A stretch of DNA of 64,000 nt. It comes from G963668605 sp963793625. Lineage in GTDB: Bacteria; Acidobacteriota; Terriglobia; Bryobacterales; Bryobacteraceae. The DNA lies in the NCBI GenBank assembly GCA_963793625.1, contig CAWCAT010000022.1, forward strand, positions 233,328 to 297,327, in the 5' to 3' direction. Under the pieces are notes generated by a model. The model had not been told where the DNA came from and made no database searches. It saw only the letters and a list, made by a program, of their open reading frames with translations. Position numbers and translations under genes: made by a program. Each line of letters opens with the position of its first letter. The first letter of the stretch is position 1. Below are positions 37,351 through 47,033 of the stretch, piece after piece.

Positions 37351-37367
37351 TTTATAACACAGTAGTA
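37351..37367 (-). repeat. Right terminal inverted repeat of the IS element
   Basis: TTTATAACACAGTAGTA, the exact reverse complement of 35498-35514. Confidence 0.9.
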
Positions 37368-37371
37368 CTAG
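37368..37371. repeat. Target site duplication CTAG, right copy
   Basis: Directly after the right terminal repeat; it matches the CTAG at 35494-35497. Confidence 0.8.
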
Positions 37372-37386
37372 GGTGAAAAGTACCTA

Positions 37387-38568
37387 CTACTTTTGGATGG
37401 CGGCCGTTACGAATGCGGGTCGATCGCGAATCACCCAGAGCACGATTTCAACCCCCAACTCGAAGTCTTCGTTGGCGTAAGGCTTGCGTCCATCTTCAAG
37501 CGCCGACTGCCGGATCTGCGAATACAAGCGCAGCGCTTCCGATTCCAACCATCCACCTGCGCCTCCTACGACCCTGGCACATTCCGCGAGCGTATCCAGA
37601 TACAGCTTTCGGTACTCCGGCACGGCGAGGACGCGGCGGGCCAGCACGTTCTCTTGGACATTTCGCCAAATAGGATACTCTGGCGTGCCGAAGGTCGCGT
37701 TCTTGTCCCAGGTCAAGAACTGAAAACGTTTGGTCCCTGTGAAACGGTAAAGGTAGAAGTTGTTTGCGCCGACTTCGGCCAGGAAACCGTCTGACTCGCC
37801 CACATAGTTGTCCACGGCCAGGTGCTTCACAAACTGCGTCAAATCCAGAAAGACCGAGACCTCCTTCGTGAACGTTGCATCGCTGGCCTTGTTGATCGTC
37901 TGAATAAAATCGACTAGCGGCTGCGGCTCGGGCTTCTTTTCATTCGTTTGCGGCTTGAACATATCGGCGTAGTTCGCCGGATCCGAGCCCAAACTCTCAA
38001 AGTAGTAAGGCATCGTCCACTCGTATTCGTACAAGTACCCAGTACTATCGCCGAACTGCCGCGTGAGAAAATCCTGATTGTAATCTTCGACAAGCAGATA
38101 AAGGCCCCAGAATTCTCCATTCACGTAAACCCTGGCATAGGACTCCCGCGAGACAGGCAGGCCCATTCGCTCGAACAGCTTGACCGCAAGCCGCTCCTGC
38201 ACCATTGCGGTGTCCTGCACCAGGTTGCGCAGCACCACGCCTTTCAAGCCAAGAAACTTCTGCCCGGATACATACTTTGAGAAGTCGAGCTTGAGTGCCG
38301 GCTTGATGCCGCTTCTGCTGCTATTCCCGCGCGAACGCATACCAACGTTCTGTACAGCCACGCCGCCGCTCCAAATGACAGAGCAGCGGTAGTACGTGTT
38401 ATCCATGAAATTCGCGCGCAACGCGGCCCAGTCGTCCGGAGACATTTCCAGCCAAATGTCGTGGAGATTTGTATCGTCGAATAGATCTGCCGCGCTCTGC
38501 GCCCGAACCAGATCAGGGAACAACAGAACCAAACAAGCGATAAGTATTGGAAGTGCCTTCGTCTTCAT
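37387..38568 (-). CDS. Exported CotH-family kinase-like protein
   Basis: 393 residues from the ATG at 38568, giving a signal peptide (MKTKALPILIACLVLLFPDL, cut after VRAQ). CotH proteins have an atypical protein kinase fold. Visible core motifs are RSRGNSSRSGIKPALKLDFS, EFWGLYLLVEDYNQDFLTRQ (Glu), HLAVDNYVGESDGFL with NNFYLYR (catalytic Asp/Asn region) and FLTWDKNATFG (metal-binding Asp). In Bacillus CotH phosphorylates spore coat proteins; in secreted Gram-negative members the substrate is unknown. There are no sporulation genes here. It lies next to the IS element, with its stop 16 bp from the right CTAG. Confidence 0.88.
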   Translation of the reverse strand: MKTKALPILIACLVLLFPDLVRAQSAADLFDDTNLHDIWLEMSPDDWAALRANFMDNTYYRCSVIWSGGVAVQNVGMRSRGNSSRSGIKPALKLDFSKYVSGQKFLGLKGVVLRNLVQDTAMVQERLAVKLFERMGLPVSRESYARVYVNGEFWGLYLLVEDYNQDFLTRQFGDSTGYLYEYEWTMPYYFESLGSDPANYADMFKPQTNEKKPEPQPLVDFIQTINKASDATFTKEVSVFLDLTQFVKHLAVDNYVGESDGFLAEVGANNFYLYRFTGTKRFQFLTWDKNATFGTPEYPIWRNVQENVLARRVLAVPEYRKLYLDTLAECARVVGGAGGWLESEALRLYSQIRQSALEDGRKPYANEDFELGVEIVLWVIRDRPAFVTAAIQK

Positions 38569-38617
38569 ACAAATCGCATCGGCCAACCAGCGATCTATAT
38601 GAGAACGAACTAGCGAG

Positions 38618-40298
38618 CTACAATCCCAGGCTTTGGCGGATCATGCGGATCGGCGGAAATCCTTGCGAGAGAATGCGGTCATGAAACTCCTGCAGATTGA
38701 AGTCCGCTCCGCGCTTCTTACGGTAGTCGTCGCGTAATTTCATGATTTCGAGCTTGCCCAGCGTATAGACCAGGTACGTCGGATCTGAAGTCCCACGCTT
38801 CACCTCGCGCAGCGAGTTCATGCGCGTTTGAAAGCCTTCCTTCTGGAAAAACTCAACGGCCTGATCGAAGCTCATTTTGCCCGTATGCATCTCTATGCCT
38901 ACGACATAACGAGCATTGCGCAGCAAAGCGTCCTGCAGTTGCCCCAGACGCAGCTTGGCGTCACCGCGCGCCGAATCCTTCATCCAGCATCATCTGCTCC
39001 GCGTAATGCGCCCAGCCTTCAGCGTTGCTGCTGCAACCCAGCAGCTTGCGCGCCTTTGACGGCGCACGTTGCAACCACAGGAATTGCACGTAGTGTCCCG
39101 GATAAGCCTCGTGGATCGCGGTCGACATGATTACCGCGCGATTGAATGCCGCCATGTGCTCCTCGACCTGTGCCGTGGTCCACGACTTCTCCGGAAGTGT
39201 GACATTGAAAAACGCTTCGGTTGCGACTTTCTCGAATGGCCCGGGAGTGTCCATCGACGCAAACGTCAGTGCGCGCATGAACGGCGGCGTTTCTTCCAGT
39301 CGTGGCGGCACCGGCGAAGGAATCGTTACGATGTGCTTTTTCTCAATGTACTCGCGCAAACCGGAAAGCACCTGCCTGAAGGAATTCAGCAGCTCTCCAG
39401 CTGGCGGATGATCCTTCTCCAGATCTTTCAAGACCGTTTCCGGCGATTTCTCTGGACTTAGCCGCTTCGCCGCGTCTCGAAAGGCCTGCTGATTCCGGCG
39501 CAGATCCTCATAGCCCTGCTTCAGCAGTTCCTCGATCGGCATGTCGATCATCTCGTCATACAGCAGTTTCTTGCGATACTTCTCAGCGCCAATCCGAAAG
39601 TCGCCTTTCGAACGAGCCAGCAGATCATCTTTGAGGAACTTCTCGTATTTCCCAATCTCGCCAATCACAGCTTTATTGGAGCGTTGGAACTCCTCGAGCA
39701 GTGGCTTGTCCTTCACATCCAGGAACGCTTGCGGAACATCTTTCTCAAAGAAAGAACGAATGCCTGGCAATTGCTCCAGCGCGATTTCCGTATAGATTCG
39801 CGGAGGGTTCTTCAGATTCGCACGGGCTGCTGCGAAGACGGCAGGCATCAAGTTCTCGCGAGCGATCACCGAGCGCAGCCGGACGTCCGGCGGAGCAAAC
39901 TTGCGGCTCATGATCACAAAAACTGAATTCGTGATGCCGCTTGAGTAAGTATCGGGATTCGTCTCCCAACCGCGTATTTCCAGCAGGCTGAAAAGGTCCG
40001 CATGAATCCGCGACAGCACGAGTTCACGGTCTGACTTTTGCACGGCATTCAGTTTCGAGACATCGATCGCCTCGAATGCGCGCTGCTGCTTTCTCAATTC
40101 AGCGACGCTGCGATCCACTCCCGCTCGCGAATAGTCTTCCAGTTTGGTGTCGTATTGGTGAAAGCCGGCCGAGGTCCCCGACGTCGGCGAGTAAGCAAAG
40201 TAATACTCGTCGAAGAATTGATCTACGAGTTTGTCAAAGCTCTGCGACATAGCCATGCCTGGAATCAGTCCCAACAAACACAACCAACGACGGATCAT
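38618..40298 (-). CDS. DUF885-family zinc peptidase-like protein, one frameshift
   Basis: About 560 residues in two frames. The signal peptide is MIRRWLCLLGLIPGMAMSQS. The family motif HEAYPGHYVQF, a variant HExxH site for metal, lies before EGWAHYAEQMMLDEGF. Just after this an extra base near 38970 breaks the frame; the rest (GDAKLRLGQLQDALLRNARY, then GTSDPTYLVYTLGKLEIMKL and RILSQGFPPIRMIRQSLGL) is the usual DUF885 C-terminus. Its ATG overlaps the TGA of the Nramp-related gene upstream (ATGA), so translation is probably coupled. Likely a periplasmic peptidase. Confidence 0.85.
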
Positions 40299-41551
40299 CT
40301 TGCCCCCATCAGGTCACGCAGACTGATTGCAACCAGTGCAGCCGTCAGACCCATCATCAACACGACCGCAACCCAGCCCACCAGATTGTATCCGCGTGAG
40401 TTCGTCCACTCCTTCATCAATCCCTTCTTGTTCACAAGAATGATCATGAAGACCAACACCACCGGCAGCAGGACTCCATTGATCACCTGCGAGAACAGAA
40501 TCATCTTGATCAGCGGGAAATCTGGAAGCAGGATTACGCCCGCACCAATAACGATCAGCAAAGTGAACAGCCAGTAAAAGACCGGCGCTTCGTTGAAGCG
40601 CTTGTTCACGCCTGATTCGAAACCCAGTCCTTCGCACACCGTGTATGCAGTCGACAGTGGCTGAATGCACGCTGCAAATATGGAGGCATTAAACAAACCG
40701 GCGCTGAACAGCAGCCAGGCGTACGCGCCGAACGGCTTCAAGCCTAGTGCCGCATCGGAAGCGTCCTTGATGTCGGTGGGATGCACGGACCAGATTGCGC
40801 CGGCACAGGCCACAATGATGAAGAACGCAATCACACTCATCACGATGCAGCCGACGATCACCTCGATACGCGACTCTTTGTACTCCTTCGCCGTGATGCC
40901 TTTCTCCACGACCGCCGCCTGCAAATAGAACTGCATCCATGGCGCAACCGAAGTACCCACCATCGCGATCAGGATCGTGAGGTAGCCAGGGTCAAGCGAC
41001 AACTCCGGTTTGACGCTGTAGATCATCGCTTCCTTCCAATCCGGCTTCACCATGATTCCGGAAGCAATGTAGGAAACATACAGCGCACACGCAAAGAGGA
41101 ATACTTTTTCGACGCTCGCGTATGTTCCCTTGACCACCAGCAGCCAGACCAGCACTGCGCCAATCGGCACTGAGATATAGCGGCTGATCCCAAACAGTTC
41201 CAGCGAACTCGCGATTCCCGCAAAGTTTGCCATCACGTTAGTCAGGTTAGCCAGCACAAGCGCAGCCATCATGACGAACGTCGTGCGCAGACCGAACTCT
41301 TCGCGGATCAGATCGGACAGGCCCTTCCCCGTAACAGCGCCCATGCGCGAGCACATCTCCTGCGTGACAATCAGCAGGATCGTGATGGGAAGCAGTGTCC
41401 AGAGCGGCAGGTATCCGTACTTCGCACCCGCTTGTGAATACGTGTAAATGCCGCCAGCGTCGTTATCGACAACAGCCGTGATAAAGCCCGGGCCGATCAC
41501 CGAAAAGAACACGGCAATGTGGTACTTGAATCGCTTGAGCAGTTGCAGCAT
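40295..41551 (-). CDS. Nramp-related divalent metal transporter, possibly Mg-specific (NRMT type)
   Basis: 418 residues with about 11 membrane helices. It has the SLC11/Nramp fold, but both metal motifs differ from Mn/Fe transporters. The helix-1 DPGN motif is replaced by Asp29-Asn-Asp31-Ala-Gly-Gly, and the helix-6 MPH motif by Ala203-Pro-Trp205, so the sulfur ligand selective for transition metals is lost. Nramp-related magnesium transporters show such changes. The gene upstream encodes an MgtE-like Mg-sensing protein, supporting Mg transport. It ends overlapping the DUF885 start by 4 bp. Specificity is inferred, not shown. Confidence 0.85.
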   Translation of the reverse strand: MLQLLKRFKYHIAVFFSVIGPGFITAVVDNDAGGIYTYSQAGAKYGYLPLWTLLPITILLIVTQEMCSRMGAVTGKGLSDLIREEFGLRTTFVMMAALVLANLTNVMANFAGIASSLELFGISRYISVPIGAVLVWLLVVKGTYASVEKVFLFACALYVSYIASGIMVKPDWKEAMIYSVKPELSLDPGYLTILIAMVGTSVAPWMQFYLQAAVVEKGITAKEYKESRIEVIVGCIVMSVIAFFIIVACAGAIWSVHPTDIKDASDAALGLKPFGAYAWLLFSAGLFNASIFAACIQPLSTAYTVCEGLGFESGVNKRFNEAPVFYWLFTLLIVIGAGVILLPDFPLIKMILFSQVINGVLLPVVLVFMIILVNKKGLMKEWTNSRGYNLVGWVAVVLMMGLTAALVAISLRDLMGAR

Positions 41552-41563
41552 CGGTCTCGTCCA

Positions 41564-42805
41564 TTATTTTTGCCTCAGTACCGTGATGATGTCGTCCGCG
41601 GTGATTACGCCCGCCAGTTTGCCGTCTTCATCCACGACAGGCAATGCGAGCAGGTTGTATTTGTCAAAGATCTCGGTGACCCGATCCTGCTTTTCCTTCA
41701 AAGGAACTTTGATCAACGGATCTGACGCGATGTCCTTGAGTCGCGAACCGCTCGGCGCAATCAGAATTCGGGCCAGCGGCACAACGCCTGTAAGACGCTC
41801 TTTCTCGTCAACGAGGAAGAGCGTGTTGAGAACCTCGAGTAGTTCTTCATTGCCACGCAACGCGTCCATCGCGTCGCTCACCATGGCGTTGGCGTGCAGC
41901 GAGACATACTCGGTGTTCATCAGCCCACCGGCAGTATCTTCGTCGAATTCCAGCAACTCGCGGACTTCGGATCCCGGCTCCGATTCCATCTCTTCCAGAA
42001 TCTCCCGGGATGTTTCATCTTCCAGTTCTGAGAGCGCATCGGCCGCTTCATCGGGCGACATCTCTTCGATGATGTCAGCTGCTTTGTCCGAGTCCAGCGA
42101 CTCCAGAATACTGGCCTGAATGTCAGGATCGACTTCCGAGAGCGCTTCCGCCGCGGCCTCACTGTCCATGGTCTCGAAGATAGCTTCGCGGTCGTCCGGA
42201 CTCAATTCTTCGACAATGTCAGCGAGGTCAGCCGGATGCATCTGCTCCAGCGCCTTCGAGGAAATGTTCAAGCGAAGACGCCGCTGCGGATCGGATTCGA
42301 GAATGTTGCAGAATTCCCAACTGATCGAATTGGGCGGAATTGGACCCTGCAAACGCCGCACCATCTTGCGCGGAATCACACCCTGCGCCAGTCTGCGCAG
42401 CATGCTGCGCAGACCTATATCGATGTCGGCCAGGTACAATTCGTCGTGATCGCCGTTCTTGCGAATATCGAACGTGACGTCGGTAACCCGCACCACCTTG
42501 CGTCCATGCACGTCAATGATCTGCTGATCGAGCAGGTCTCGCTTCAGACGCAGCATGTAATCGTCTGAGTGATACGGGGTGAGTTGCTCCTCCCTCAGCA
42601 CTATGCCGTCAAGCGAGATGGATTCCACCTGATCGTGCCGGATACTGAGCCACGCCGAGCCGCCGCCAATCAGGAATCGATCGACGCGGGCGGGGTGGAT
42701 AAGCGGGACAAGAGCAACGTCGCGGACACGACCGATTTCGCGGTGCTTCAGGTCATAGACCTTGAGCCCCACGAGTTCGGTGAAGAAGAGAATATTGTCC
42801 GCCAT
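41564..42805 (-). CDS. MgtE-like sensor protein lacking the channel: PRC barrels, MgtE N domain and CBS pair
   Basis: 413 residues and no membrane helix. Residues 1-150 form two PRC-barrel-like units (LVGLKVYDLKHREIGRVRDV, IIDVHGRKVVRVTDVTFDIR). Residues about 185-275 are an acidic superhelix of the MgtE N type (HPADLADIVEELSPDDREAI, DKAADIIEEMSPDEAADALS). Residues about 285-413 are two CBS domains (GLMNTEYVSLHANAMVSDAM, VTEIFDKYNLLALPVVDEDG). In MgtE these domains bind Mg and close the attached channel; here the channel is absent and the next gene, 12 bp on, is an Nramp-related transporter. Confidence 0.9.
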   Translation of the reverse strand: MADNILFFTELVGLKVYDLKHREIGRVRDVALVPLIHPARVDRFLIGGGSAWLSIRHDQVESISLDGIVLREEQLTPYHSDDYMLRLKRDLLDQQIIDVHGRKVVRVTDVTFDIRKNGDHDELYLADIDIGLRSMLRRLAQGVIPRKMVRRLQGPIPPNSISWEFCNILESDPQRRLRLNISSKALEQMHPADLADIVEELSPDDREAIFETMDSEAAAEALSEVDPDIQASILESLDSDKAADIIEEMSPDEAADALSELEDETSREILEEMESEPGSEVRELLEFDEDTAGGLMNTEYVSLHANAMVSDAMDALRGNEELLEVLNTLFLVDEKERLTGVVPLARILIAPSGSRLKDIASDPLIKVPLKEKQDRVTEIFDKYNLLALPVVDEDGKLAGVITADDIITVLRQK

Positions 42806-42965
42806 GCCACGTCCGCGCCCTGAGGGCAGTTAGAGCGCTCCTTTGATCTGACAAGGCCCGGCGGCCAATGAACGGTGCGCTCTACATGAGTTTCGGTCTC
42901 AAGAACCACTATCCCCTATCGAGACAGTGACCCGCAACAAATCGGCGAACTTTTAGCCTGCAAAT

Positions 42966-44444
<1,479 letters not shown>

Positions 44445-44473
44445 GCCTCTATCTTAACGCGGCCAAAGGGCTC

Positions 44474-45070
44474 TCAGATCGGACGAAAGGTGCGGTTCCA
44501 GCGGGTATGCGCAACTTTCTCGGAAAAGCTCATATTCCGAGCTTCGTATAGCGACCTGCCGCCTGGGTCGAGCGACCAGTAGATCACCAGCGGCTTGCCT
44601 GCGAAGTTTGCGGCCGGCACGCAACCGAAGTTCCGGCTGTCCAGCGAATCCTCGCGGTTGTCGCCCAGAACGTAGTAGCAATTCGCGGGTACAACCGTCT
44701 CGGTGCCCTCAGCCGACGGATTATGCCGGGCGGGATTATAGCGCGCGTAAGGCTCGTCGAGCTTCTGGCCATTCACATGGACCTCTTCAAGTCCAATCCG
44801 GACGCGGTCACCGGGCAAGCCAATTACGCGCTTCACAAAGAACCGGCGTTCGTCGTGCGGAGGATGAAACCAGTGGATTGCTCCCCGGCTCAGCTCTCCA
44901 GCTTGCCGGGTCACCAGCATGTGGTCGCCCGGCAGCAGCGTATCTGCCATTGAAGCGGTCGGAACCACGAAGGGCTTTGTCACCAGCAGACTGACGACTG
45001 CCAGCGCGAACAAGCCCCCCAGCAAAGCGAATGCGCTCCAGAGCGTGCGTTTAATAATGCGTTGCAACAT
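44474..45070 (-). CDS. lepB: Signal peptidase I
   Basis: 198 residues. One N-terminal membrane anchor (LLGGLFALAVVSLLVTKPFV) is followed by the S26 domain. The Ser nucleophile is in VPTASMADTLLPGDHMLVTR, the general-base Lys in RRFFVKRVIGLPGDRVRIG, and the conserved box E is GDNREDSLDSRNFGCVP. It cleaves signal peptides of exported proteins on the periplasmic face. It lies 10 bp after the SPFH gene and 29 bp before gatB, in one apparent operon. Confidence 0.96.
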   Translation of the reverse strand: MLQRIIKRTLWSAFALLGGLFALAVVSLLVTKPFVVPTASMADTLLPGDHMLVTRQAGELSRGAIHWFHPPHDERRFFVKRVIGLPGDRVRIGLEEVHVNGQKLDEPYARYNPARHNPSAEGTETVVPANCYYVLGDNREDSLDSRNFGCVPAANFAGKPLVIYWSLDPGGRSLYEARNMSFSEKVAHTRWNRTFRPI

Positions 45071-45080
45071 GGCTCATTCC

Positions 45081-46004
45081 TCACAACTGTGTTTTAACCT
45101 GATTGGCCATCGCGGTCGTGCCAAGCATTCCTCCGAGTCCCATCGTCTCCACCGCGGACGACGGCACGATCACCATCGAGCCTTTTTCCTTCAGTGCCTC
45201 GTACAGCATATTCATTGCGCGCAGGTGCAGCGCCACAGGATTGTCCCGATACACTTCCGCGGCTTGCGCGAATTTCACGGAGATTTCGGTTTCCGCAGTA
45301 CCCAGGATGATGCGCGCCTGGCGTTCCCGCTCCGCTTGCGCTTGTCGCGACATCGCGTCTTCCAGCGCCGCCGGAATGTGCACGTCTCGAATCTCGACTG
45401 ACTGCACCGTGATGCCCCACGGGTTCGTCTTCTCATCGAGGATTTTCTGCAGTTCGTGGCCCAGCATCTCGCGTTCCGTGATCATCTGCGCCAAATCATG
45501 ACGGCCAATGGACTCACGCAGAGCAGTTTGCGCGCTCAGCCGGATTGCTTCCTTGTAATCCTGCACTTCCAGCAAACATTTTTCGGCGTTCCAGATTACC
45601 CAGAACACAATGGCGTCAACATTCACAGGTACAGTGTCCCTGGTCAGTGCGGACTCCGCGCTGACGTCGGTCACGCGTACGCGCTGATCGACCGATCTTG
45701 TGATCGTGTCCACGATCGGAATGATGTGGAACATGCCTGGCCCGCGGATGCCTTTATACTCGCCAAACCTCAGCACCGCCATTTTCTCCCACTGTTTCGC
45801 AATCTTGATTGAGAACAGGAAATACAACCCGATCACCAGGCTGACCAACACTGGCCACGGCGCTTTAAAGTAGGCTGACAGTCCAATTCCGATCAACAGG
45901 CACAGCAGTCCAACTGCGCCTCCTATGAAGCTCACAACCTGCCAATCGGGCTGGCCTGCTCTACTGGATCCTGCCCTGCTCGCAACAACCGAGGCGATAG
46001 CCAT
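45081..46004 (-). CDS. SPFH/band 7 (stomatin/slipin-like) membrane protein
   Basis: 307 residues. A hydrophobic N-terminal hairpin (VVSFIGGAVGLLCLLIGIGL, then PWPVLVSLVIGLYFLF) anchors it, followed by the SPFH domain (EKMAVLRFGEYKGIRGPGMF, DQRVRVTDVSAESALTRDTV, WNAEKCLLEVQDYKEAIRLS). A coiled-coil follows (EDAMSRQAQAERERQARIIL). Stomatin-type proteins form oligomeric membrane scaffolds and often guard membrane proteins from proteolysis. No NfeD-type partner is next to it; here it sits between a GntR regulator (1-bp gap) and lepB. Confidence 0.92.
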   Translation of the reverse strand: MAIASVVASRAGSSRAGQPDWQVVSFIGGAVGLLCLLIGIGLSAYFKAPWPVLVSLVIGLYFLFSIKIAKQWEKMAVLRFGEYKGIRGPGMFHIIPIVDTITRSVDQRVRVTDVSAESALTRDTVPVNVDAIVFWVIWNAEKCLLEVQDYKEAIRLSAQTALRESIGRHDLAQMITEREMLGHELQKILDEKTNPWGITVQSVEIRDVHIPAALEDAMSRQAQAERERQARIILGTAETEISVKFAQAAEVYRDNPVALHLRAMNMLYEALKEKGSMVIVPSSAVETMGLGGMLGTTAMANQVKTQL

Positions 46005-46005
46005 C

Positions 46006-46413
46006 TTAATTCCCTTTCTCTGCTTCCGGAAACATTTCCTTCAGCGTCTCAACCACTTCTCTCACGGAAAAACCTTCACCACCGGCGCGGGCTACAAACT
46101 CTGCTACCAGATGCGAGCGCCTGCGCTGCCGCTCCACATCGCTCGCACTCACCTTCTGGTCGGGTGCGATGAATGTTCCGCTGCCTTGCTGGGTGTTCAG
46201 AATACCCCTGATTTCCAGCTCTCGATACGCGCGCACAACTGTATTCGGATTTATCGAGAGATCGACGGCCAGTTGCCGCACTGTGGGTAGCTGATCTCCC
46301 GCCGCCAGCGCGCCCGACGCGATCGCCGTTAGCACTTGGTCAATAATCTGCCGGTAAAACGGCACGCCGCTGCGCGAATCGATGCTGAGCTGAAATGGGG
46401 CTTCCTGATTCAT
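46006..46413 (-). CDS. GntR-family transcriptional regulator, YtrA subfamily
   Basis: 135 residues. The winged helix-turn-helix is GVPFYRQIIDQVLTAIASGA, LPTVRQLAVDLSINPNTVVR and YRELEIRGILNTQQGSGTFI, the YtrA pattern. The C-terminal part is only about 50 residues (a short helical dimerisation region), too small for a ligand domain of the FadR or HutC type. YtrA members usually repress their own operon, commonly with membrane transport genes; here the downstream partner is an SPFH protein one base away. Its start lies only 10 bp from a promoter -10 box. Confidence 0.92.
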   Translation of the reverse strand: MNQEAPFQLSIDSRSGVPFYRQIIDQVLTAIASGALAAGDQLPTVRQLAVDLSINPNTVVRAYRELEIRGILNTQQGSGTFIAPDQKVSASDVERQRRRSHLVAEFVARAGGEGFSVREVVETLKEMFPEAEKGN

Positions 46414-46423
46414 CTATAGAAAC

Positions 46424-46452
46424 AATGTACTAGTCCTATAATACAATGTCAA
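46424..46452 (-). promoter_or_regulatory. Sigma-70-type promoter of the gntR-SPFH-lepB-gatB operon
   Basis: On the minus strand TTGACA (46452-46447) and TACATT (46429-46424) are separated by 17 bp, a near-consensus promoter. The sequence ACATTGT occurs twice, once over the -35 and once over the -10 region, as direct repeats that could serve as the GntR operator. The predicted start of transcription is about 4 nt before the ATG at 46413, so the message would be almost leaderless. Confidence 0.65.
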
Positions 46453-46531
46453 TAGAAAAACAGAGGCGCAACGGTAACGGAGCGCGTTCTGCGGCTTGTA
46501 GAAGAAATGGGTGGGATTACTGGAGGGAAGT

Positions 46532-46553
46532 GGGGCCAGGCGAACCCGGCCCC
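46532..46553 (-). terminator. Stable UUCG-loop hairpin after rplQ
   Basis: On the minus strand GGGGCCGGG-TTCG-CCTGGCCCC forms a 9-bp GC stem with one G-T pair and a UUCG tetraloop, 12 bp after the rplQ stop. The T-run lies before the stem (TTTTTTC), not after, so it may be a 3'-end protecting hairpin or a Rho-assisted terminator of the ribosomal operon. Confidence 0.55.
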
Positions 46554-46564
46554 TGATGAAAAAA

Positions 46565-47026
46565 CTACTCTTTGGTGTTTTCTGAGCCGTCTTCGTCCTC
46601 GCGGCCTTCTTTGACGGCCTTGAGACGCTCTTCACGGCGCTTCGCACGATCCGCAGCGCGCTTGACGAGTTCAGAACCGACGAGTTCCAGCATTGCCGTT
46701 TCCGCGCCGTCGCCCTTACGCCAGCCGAGCCTCACGATGCGGGTGTATCCACCCTGTCGTTGGCCGAACCGGGAACCAAGCTTGTCGAACAGTTTCTTGA
46801 CAGAGGCCGGGGTCAGGAGGAAAGACGCAGCCTGACGGCGTGCATGCAGGGTATCGCGCTTGGCGAGCGTGATCATCTTTTCGACCAGCGGCTTCACAGC
46901 CTTGGCCTTCGGGATGGTCGTAATGACGCGCTCCTGATCGATCACGCTGGTGACGAGGTTGCGCAGGAGCATCTTACGGGCGCCCCCGTCCCGCTTCAGT
47001 TTAAAGCCAGCTACCTTATGTCTCAT
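46565..47026 (-). CDS. rplQ: 50S ribosomal protein L17
   Basis: 153 residues. The core is standard (MRHKVAGFKLKRDGGARKML, LRNLVTSVIDQERVITTIPK, KAVKPLVEKMITLAKR, GGYTRIVRLGWRKGDGAETA). A charged tail of about 35 residues (KRREERLKAVKEGREDEDGS) extends it beyond the usual 120-130. It follows rpoA by 7 bp and closes the alpha operon. Confidence 0.97.
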   Translation of the reverse strand: MRHKVAGFKLKRDGGARKMLLRNLVTSVIDQERVITTIPKAKAVKPLVEKMITLAKRDTLHARRQAASFLLTPASVKKLFDKLGSRFGQRQGGYTRIVRLGWRKGDGAETAMLELVGSELVKRAADRAKRREERLKAVKEGREDEDGSENTKE

Positions 47027-47033
47027 GTCTACC

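Larger units (their letters stand above)
35498..37367. mobile_element. Complete IS701-family insertion sequence with cargo gene, 1,870 bp
   Basis: Both ends carry a perfect 17-bp inverted repeat (TACTACTGTGTTATAAA at the left, its complement at the right), flanked by CTAG duplications. It encodes a DDE transposase on the minus strand and a second, unrelated gene on the plus strand. The clean ends and intact transposase suggest a recent, possibly active insertion. It sits between the phosphoesterase and CotH genes, breaking neither. The length is more than the transposase needs, by about 500 bp at the left. Confidence 0.88.

Noticed and set aside
42806..42965. Mg riboswitch between the MgtE-like gene and gatB
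   Set aside because: The gap is downstream of gatB and upstream of the MgtE-like gene, a suitable place, but no recognisable ykoK or mgtA-type structure could be seen.
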